A DNA stretch of 9,738 nucleotides, from positions 1 to 9,738 of the forward strand of contig DQVJ01000177.1 of assembly GCA_015661795.1 (NCBI GenBank), in the 5' to 3' direction. A model generated the notes under the pieces. It searched no databases. It was not told the DNA's origin and saw only the letters and a list, made by a program, of their open reading frames with translations. This DNA comes from Sulfurovum sp. GTDB lineage: Bacteria > Campylobacterota > Campylobacteria > Campylobacterales > Sulfurovaceae. Position numbers and translations under genes: made by a program. Below, piece by piece: positions 5,963 through 9,738 of the stretch (within the stretch, counting starts at the first letter, position 1; each line of letters starts with the position of its first letter).

Positions 5963-6394
5963 ATGGAATGTGAACTCCCAAAAGTAAACTCAAATGCCCA
6001 AGAGATGAAAAAATACTTTCAAGAGGCTAAAACTATAGCCGTTCTTGGTGCCTCTCCAGATACTACAAAAGCCAGTAACCATGTAGCAGCATACCTAAAG
6101 AATGTAGGGTATAAGATGATACCTGTCTATCCGAAAGGTGATACTATTTTGGGAGAGAAAGTCTATAAAAGTCTTGCTGAAATTGATGTACCCGTAGATA
6201 TGGTTGTAGTATTTAGAAAACCAGCAGCACTAGATGCTATCGCCGATGCAGTCATTGTCAGAGGAGATGTAAAAACCTATTGGACACAACTCGAACTCAT
6301 TAACAATGATGCGGCACAACGTGTGAAAGATGCTGGTATTAATGTTGTACAAAATTACTGTGCCATGGTGGAGCATAGAAGACTCATGGATTAA
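5963..6394 (+). CDS. CoA-binding domain protein, YccU-like
   Basis: This is a 143-residue protein made up of a single Rossmann-type CoA-binding domain, related to E. coli YccU and to the CoA-binding part of succinyl-CoA synthetases. Numbered from the chosen start, AVLGASPDTTKASNHVAAYL (about 26-45) is the first strand, the glycine loop and the helix. IPVYPKGDTILGEKVYKSL follows, then DMVVVFRKPAALDAI, and the family's terminal pattern is seen in NYCAMVEHRRL. No catalytic domain is attached, so it may bind CoA or a CoA ester as a sensor or carrier; the true role of this family is unsettled. I chose ATG 5963 over 5927 because of the AAGGA site and because the upstream ATG falls in the promoter. 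The longer reading would give 155 residues. It diverges from ilvA and converges on the kinase gene with a 4-base overlap of the stops. Confidence 0.9.
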   Translation: MECELPKVNSNAQEMKKYFQEAKTIAVLGASPDTTKASNHVAAYLKNVGYKMIPVYPKGDTILGEKVYKSLAEIDVPVDMVVVFRKPAALDAIADAVIVRGDVKTYWTQLELINNDAAQRVKDAGINVVQNYCAMVEHRRLMD

Positions 6395-9300
6395 AGGGAT
6401 TCAATTGCTTCTTGTATTTTCATGTATTCACGAAGTAAAAATCGCATTTGCGTAATATCAAAAGTATCCGTTGCTTCATCTAACCTTGAAGCATACTGTA
6501 TGAAGGAATCAACATTATATTTCTCACCCAATGCCCGTATTGTTGAAATAAATACTTTTATTTCCTGAATATTGTTACTCTGTATCACTTTTTTATGTAA
6601 AGGACTAATACTCTCCTGAAGTTCTTCTCTAATTTGTCTGGCATGTAATACAATGTTATCATCAAATTCAATGTATTTTTCACTTGTATCCTCATCTTCT
6701 CGTATCTCTTCTATAGTTTCATATGCTAAAAAATGGCTCAATGCTAAAAAAAGTTCATCCCGTAAAATAGGTTTACGCAAATATGCATCAAAATCTTTTC
6801 GTTTTATCCGTTCATATTCATCCTGCATGATTGAAGCGGTAAGTGCAATGATGGGGATGTTGCTATTTAATGCTTTGATTTTTTCAGCCGCTTGATAGCC
6901 ATCCATATTTGGCATACGTATATCCATCAAAATGATATCTGGTTGTTCCTTTTTATATTGTTCGATAGCTGTAATACCATCATTGGCAGTCACTATAGTC
7001 AGTGCAGAATGATTAAAGTTTTGAATAATTAAGTCACGATTGTTTTTGATATCATCTACCACAAGCAATTTGGCTGGCTTAAATACTATAGTAGTTGCCT
7101 TAAAATGTTCTTCTGTATCAGATGTATGTAAAACTTGCATAGATGAAATATCTATATTGTACAAATGTAAAAAGAATTTTGAGCCTTCACCTTTCACACT
7201 TTTTACAGAAATTTTACCTCCCATCAGTTCAGTAAGACGTCGAGAAATAGAAAGCCCTAGACCCGTTCCCTCATATTCTGTCTTATCTTTCCCTGTCTCT
7301 TGTTCAAAAGATTGAAAAATATTTTCCAACTGGTTGGAAGGAATACCTATTCCTGTATCTTCAATCATAAACTCCAAATCCAGTTTTGACAAATGTTCAT
7401 CTATCTTTAAAGCACGTATTTTTAATGCAATAAAACCTTTTTCGGTAAATTTTACTGCATTCCCTACAAGATTAACCAAAACTTGTCTTAATCGTATATC
7501 ATCAAGCAATAAACTCTTGGGGATATCTTGATCTATATCTAAAATGAGTTCTATATCTTTATCACGTACTGCCATCATAAATATATTAAGTACTTCCTCA
7601 CACAAATCAAATATATTGGTTGCGCGTTTATGTATCTCTAATTTCCCTGCTTCAATCTTTGACAAATCTAAAATATCATTAATTAGAGTTAACAATGAAC
7701 GACCTGCATTTTTAATAGTTTTAACATATCCTTTTAAACGCGCTTCTTTAATTTCTTCATTTAACAACTCACTAAAACCTATAATAGCATTCATAGGCGT
7801 TCTAATTTCATGTGACATATTGGCTAAAAAATCTGACTTTGCCTTATTGGCACTGTCTGCCAGTTCTTTTGCCCGACGAAGTTCATCTTCCATTTTAATA
7901 CGTTCTGTCAGATCAACCATGATTGTGAGCAATGCTTTTTTTGTATCATAGACGATAGGTATGATAGAGAGCATAATATCCATCTTGCTCTTATCTAATC
8001 TCTGGAAGGTAACCATATGCTGATTGACTCTACCTTCTTTTTGAATCATTTCAAGTATTTTTTCACGTTCAGAAGGATCAGCATAAAATGTCATCACATT
8101 ATGTTGGTAAAGTTCTTCTGCTGATATCCCTACAGTTTTTACTGCATGTTCATTAATCCTAAGTATTTGACCAGCATAATCACTGACTATAACATTTAAT
8201 GGAATGTTATCAATAAGCATAGATATTTGTGCTTCACTCTCTTTTCTCTTAGTGACTTCATTGCTTATTTTTCTATACCAATAAAAAAATCCCATACTCA
8301 CAAAAAGAAAAAGTCCTAATAGCTTATACATTAAAGTATAATCTATAGTTTTTTCATATTTTAGAGAAATCCATTTATCTCGTATACTATTTTTTTCAGC
8401 CGTACTGATACTCTTTAGTCCCTTATTCAGGATCGAAAGTAACACAATATTTTCTTTTATCACTGCCATATGAATATTACGTTTTTCTTCTCCAAGTGTG
8501 ACCATCTTGAGATGTGCATACCCTTGTTTTTTAATATTATGGGCCATAGAAACCACATTGTCAAATGCTGCATCTACTTTATTTGAGACCACCGCCTCAA
8601 GTAATACATTTATATTTGGATAAGTCACCACCTCTACCTCAGGATAATTCTTCTTTAAAATATCCTCCGTGATATATGCCTTAATCACACCTATACGTTT
8701 ACCATTAAAATCAGATAATTCATAAAAAAAATTATTTATATCTGCAGTAACCAAAACAAAAGCATACTTCATATAGGGGCTTGTAAAGTCTAAATACTTT
8801 AATCGTTCATCTGTAGGTGCAATAGCTGCAATCATATCCAACTGTTTATTTTGTGCTGCTCTTAATACTTCTGACCATTGTTTCTCCTTATCTATAACAA
8901 AATTCAACCCTGTTTTTTTACTAATTAACTGTAAATAATCTGCACTCATTCCATCATGATTACCTTCATTGTTGATAAAGTCAAAAGGTTGCCATGCCTT
9001 ATCCACTCCAACTTTTACCAAAGGATGCAGTCGAATCCATTTTTTCTCTTTTTCTGTCAAGTCAACACTGTTTTTCTCTGTTTTAGAAAATGTAAACCAG
9101 CGATTTATAATTTTTTGACGTTCCTCATGGGAAATACTCTTGAGTGTTTTATGAATGATGTCATAAAGTATCTTATGCTCTTTATCAATAGCAATTGAGA
9201 CATCAGTATTCATATTTTTTACATGATTAACGATCTTCAAATTAGTCAAATATCGTGTTTTCATAATATGTGTTGCAACCGCGATATTACTTATATATGC

Positions 9301-9738
9301 ATCTACTTTAGAAAATGAAACCGCTTCAAGAGAGGCATTGTTGGATGTCATTAACTTAAGTTTAATCTTTGGATGGTTTTTTTCCAACCATTCATGCAGA
9401 TATGAATCTTTATTAATCGCGACCCATTTACCATATAAGTCTTCTAAACTATGAATATCTTTACGATTCTCCTGCACAACTATAACTAAAGGCATGCTCA
9501 CATAAGGAAGGGTGAAATATAGATATTCTTGACGTTTAGGGGTAATGACAGCACAACTTAACCCATCTAGTCTACCTTGCTGCATATCTTCCAAGATATC
9601 AGACCAAACACCCATTTTTACTTGAATCTTTAAACCACTTTTTTGACTTATCAATGCTAAAAAGTCTGAGGCTATTCCTGAATGTTTTCCTCTCTTGTCT
9701 GTAAAGTCATACGGTGCCCAACTATAATCAGAACCGAA
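6391..9738 (-). CDS. Hybrid sensor histidine kinase with tandem periplasmic binding domains (5' end outside window)
   Basis: The frame is open to the right edge, with 1115 residues visible. The TTG at 9654-9652 is internal, because the 28 residues before it (beginning FGSDYSWAPYDF) continue a solute-binding domain. Domains in visible numbering: first SBP_bac_3 Venus-flytrap domain, 1 to about 215; second, about 240-460 (VGVDKAWQPFDF); one membrane helix, about 468-488; PAS, about 502-610; HisKA with SHEIRTP and phospho-accepting His643; HATPase with GNAVKF (about 759), DTGIGIP (about 794) and GTGLGL (about 824); receiver about 890-995 with Asp895/896, phospho-acceptor Asp939 (LMDIRMP) and Lys989. 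A final helical region of about 120 residues resembles Hpt but lacks the His. The architecture matches BvgS/EvgS sensors. Both flytrap domains keep the Arg of the T/D-x-x-R ligand motif (about residues 69 and 312), which is compatible with an amino-acid-like ligand. A signal peptide or first membrane helix is expected upstream. No cognate regulator is in the window. Confidence 0.94.
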   Translation of the reverse strand, partial: FGSDYSWAPYDFTDKRGKHSGIASDFLALISQKSGLKIQVKMGVWSDILEDMQQGRLDGLSCAVITPKRQEYLYFTLPYVSMPLVIVVQENRKDIHSLEDLYGKWVAINKDSYLHEWLEKNHPKIKLKLMTSNNASLEAVSFSKVDAYISNIAVATHIMKTRYLTNLKIVNHVKNMNTDVSIAIDKEHKILYDIIHKTLKSISHEERQKIINRWFTFSKTEKNSVDLTEKEKKWIRLHPLVKVGVDKAWQPFDFINNEGNHDGMSADYLQLISKKTGLNFVIDKEKQWSEVLRAAQNKQLDMIAAIAPTDERLKYLDFTSPYMKYAFVLVTADINNFFYELSDFNGKRIGVIKAYITEDILKKNYPEVEVVTYPNINVLLEAVVSNKVDAAFDNVVSMAHNIKKQGYAHLKMVTLGEEKRNIHMAVIKENIVLLSILNKGLKSISTAEKNSIRDKWISLKYEKTIDYTLMYKLLGLFLFVSMGFFYWYRKISNEVTKRKESEAQISMLIDNIPLNVIVSDYAGQILRINEHAVKTVGISAEELYQHNVMTFYADPSEREKILEMIQKEGRVNQHMVTFQRLDKSKMDIMLSIIPIVYDTKKALLTIMVDLTERIKMEDELRRAKELADSANKAKSDFLANMSHEIRTPMNAIIGFSELLNEEIKEARLKGYVKTIKNAGRSLLTLINDILDLSKIEAGKLEIHKRATNIFDLCEEVLNIFMMAVRDKDIELILDIDQDIPKSLLLDDIRLRQVLVNLVGNAVKFTEKGFIALKIRALKIDEHLSKLDLEFMIEDTGIGIPSNQLENIFQSFEQETGKDKTEYEGTGLGLSISRRLTELMGGKISVKSVKGEGSKFFLHLYNIDISSMQVLHTSDTEEHFKATTIVFKPAKLLVVDDIKNNRDLIIQNFNHSALTIVTANDGITAIEQYKKEQPDIILMDIRMPNMDGYQAAEKIKALNSNIPIIALTASIMQDEYERIKRKDFDAYLRKPILRDELFLALSHFLAYETIEEIREDEDTSEKYIEFDDNIVLHARQIREELQESISPLHKKVIQSNNIQEIKVFISTIRALGEKYNVDSFIQYASRLDEATDTFDITQMRFLLREYMKIQEAIESL

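Noticed and set aside
7544..7951. 135-codon plus-strand open frame opposite the kinase
   Set aside because: It lies antisense to the conserved HisKA/HATPase coding region and is a Ser/Ile-rich translation typical of a shadow frame.
6391..9738. Possibility that the kinase and the amino-acid genes form a dedicated signalling-metabolism system
   Set aside because: The kinase converges on the neighbouring gene, shares no promoter with the ilv genes and has no visible response regulator; adjacency alone is not evidence.
1..9738. Search for tRNA/rRNA genes, CRISPR repeats, insertion-sequence ends, toxin-antitoxin pairs or phage genes
   Set aside because: None was seen. Nearly all of the sequence is accounted for by housekeeping genes, one sensor kinase and short intergenic gaps.

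Overview
This window is AT-rich bacterial chromosome and reads like a member of the Campylobacterota (epsilonproteobacteria), perhaps a Sulfurovum- or Sulfurimonas-like organism. This is an inference from three things: the protein signatures; the order acetolactate synthase large subunit, small subunit, lpxD, which also occurs in Campylobacter; and promoters with good TATAAT boxes but no clear -35, preceded by phased A/T tracts. No rRNA, tRNA, CRISPR array or mobile element is visible. Most of the window is core metabolism.

Layout from left to right. The last 20 codons of an unidentified rightward gene end at 63. They are followed by a symmetric terminator shared with a small leftward gene (71-301) of unknown function. 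Next come three leftward genes transcribed in the order ilvB, ilvN, lpxD (1842-3545, 1363-1842, 351-1310). ilvB and ilvN are translationally coupled through TAATG, and a short hairpin lies between ilvN and lpxD. A gap of about 235 bases upstream of ilvB holds two TATAAT boxes, a set of T/A tracts phased at ten bases and a long-loop inverted repeat. Upstream of that are ppx/gppA-like (3781-4695) and ilvA (4695-5906), also leftward and coupled through TAGTG. ilvA diverges from a small CoA-binding protein gene (5963-6394) across an extremely compact symmetric promoter. The right third (6391-9738) is one large leftward hybrid sensor kinase gene whose 5' end lies beyond the window.

Functional logic. 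IlvA makes 2-oxobutanoate from threonine. IlvB/IlvN condense pyruvate with 2-oxobutanoate or with another pyruvate, giving the isoleucine and valine/leucine precursors. The small subunit and the IlvA C-terminus carry ACT domains expected to sense end products. A Ppx/GppA-type phosphatase, a family that acts on polyphosphate or pppGpp, is embedded between these steps, which suggests but does not prove a link to the stringent response. LpxD belongs to lipid A synthesis and shares the ilv transcription unit. The sensor kinase has BvgS/EvgS-like architecture: tandem periplasmic Venus-flytrap domains, one visible membrane segment, PAS, HisKA, HATPase, receiver, and a C-terminal region that looks like an Hpt domain without its histidine.

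I did not find a convincing new multi-gene system. The observations most worth checking are the palindromic divergent promoter, the kinase's degenerate Hpt-like tail, the position of ppx inside the branched-chain amino acid genes, and a Gly-to-Ser change in the IlvN ACT domain.
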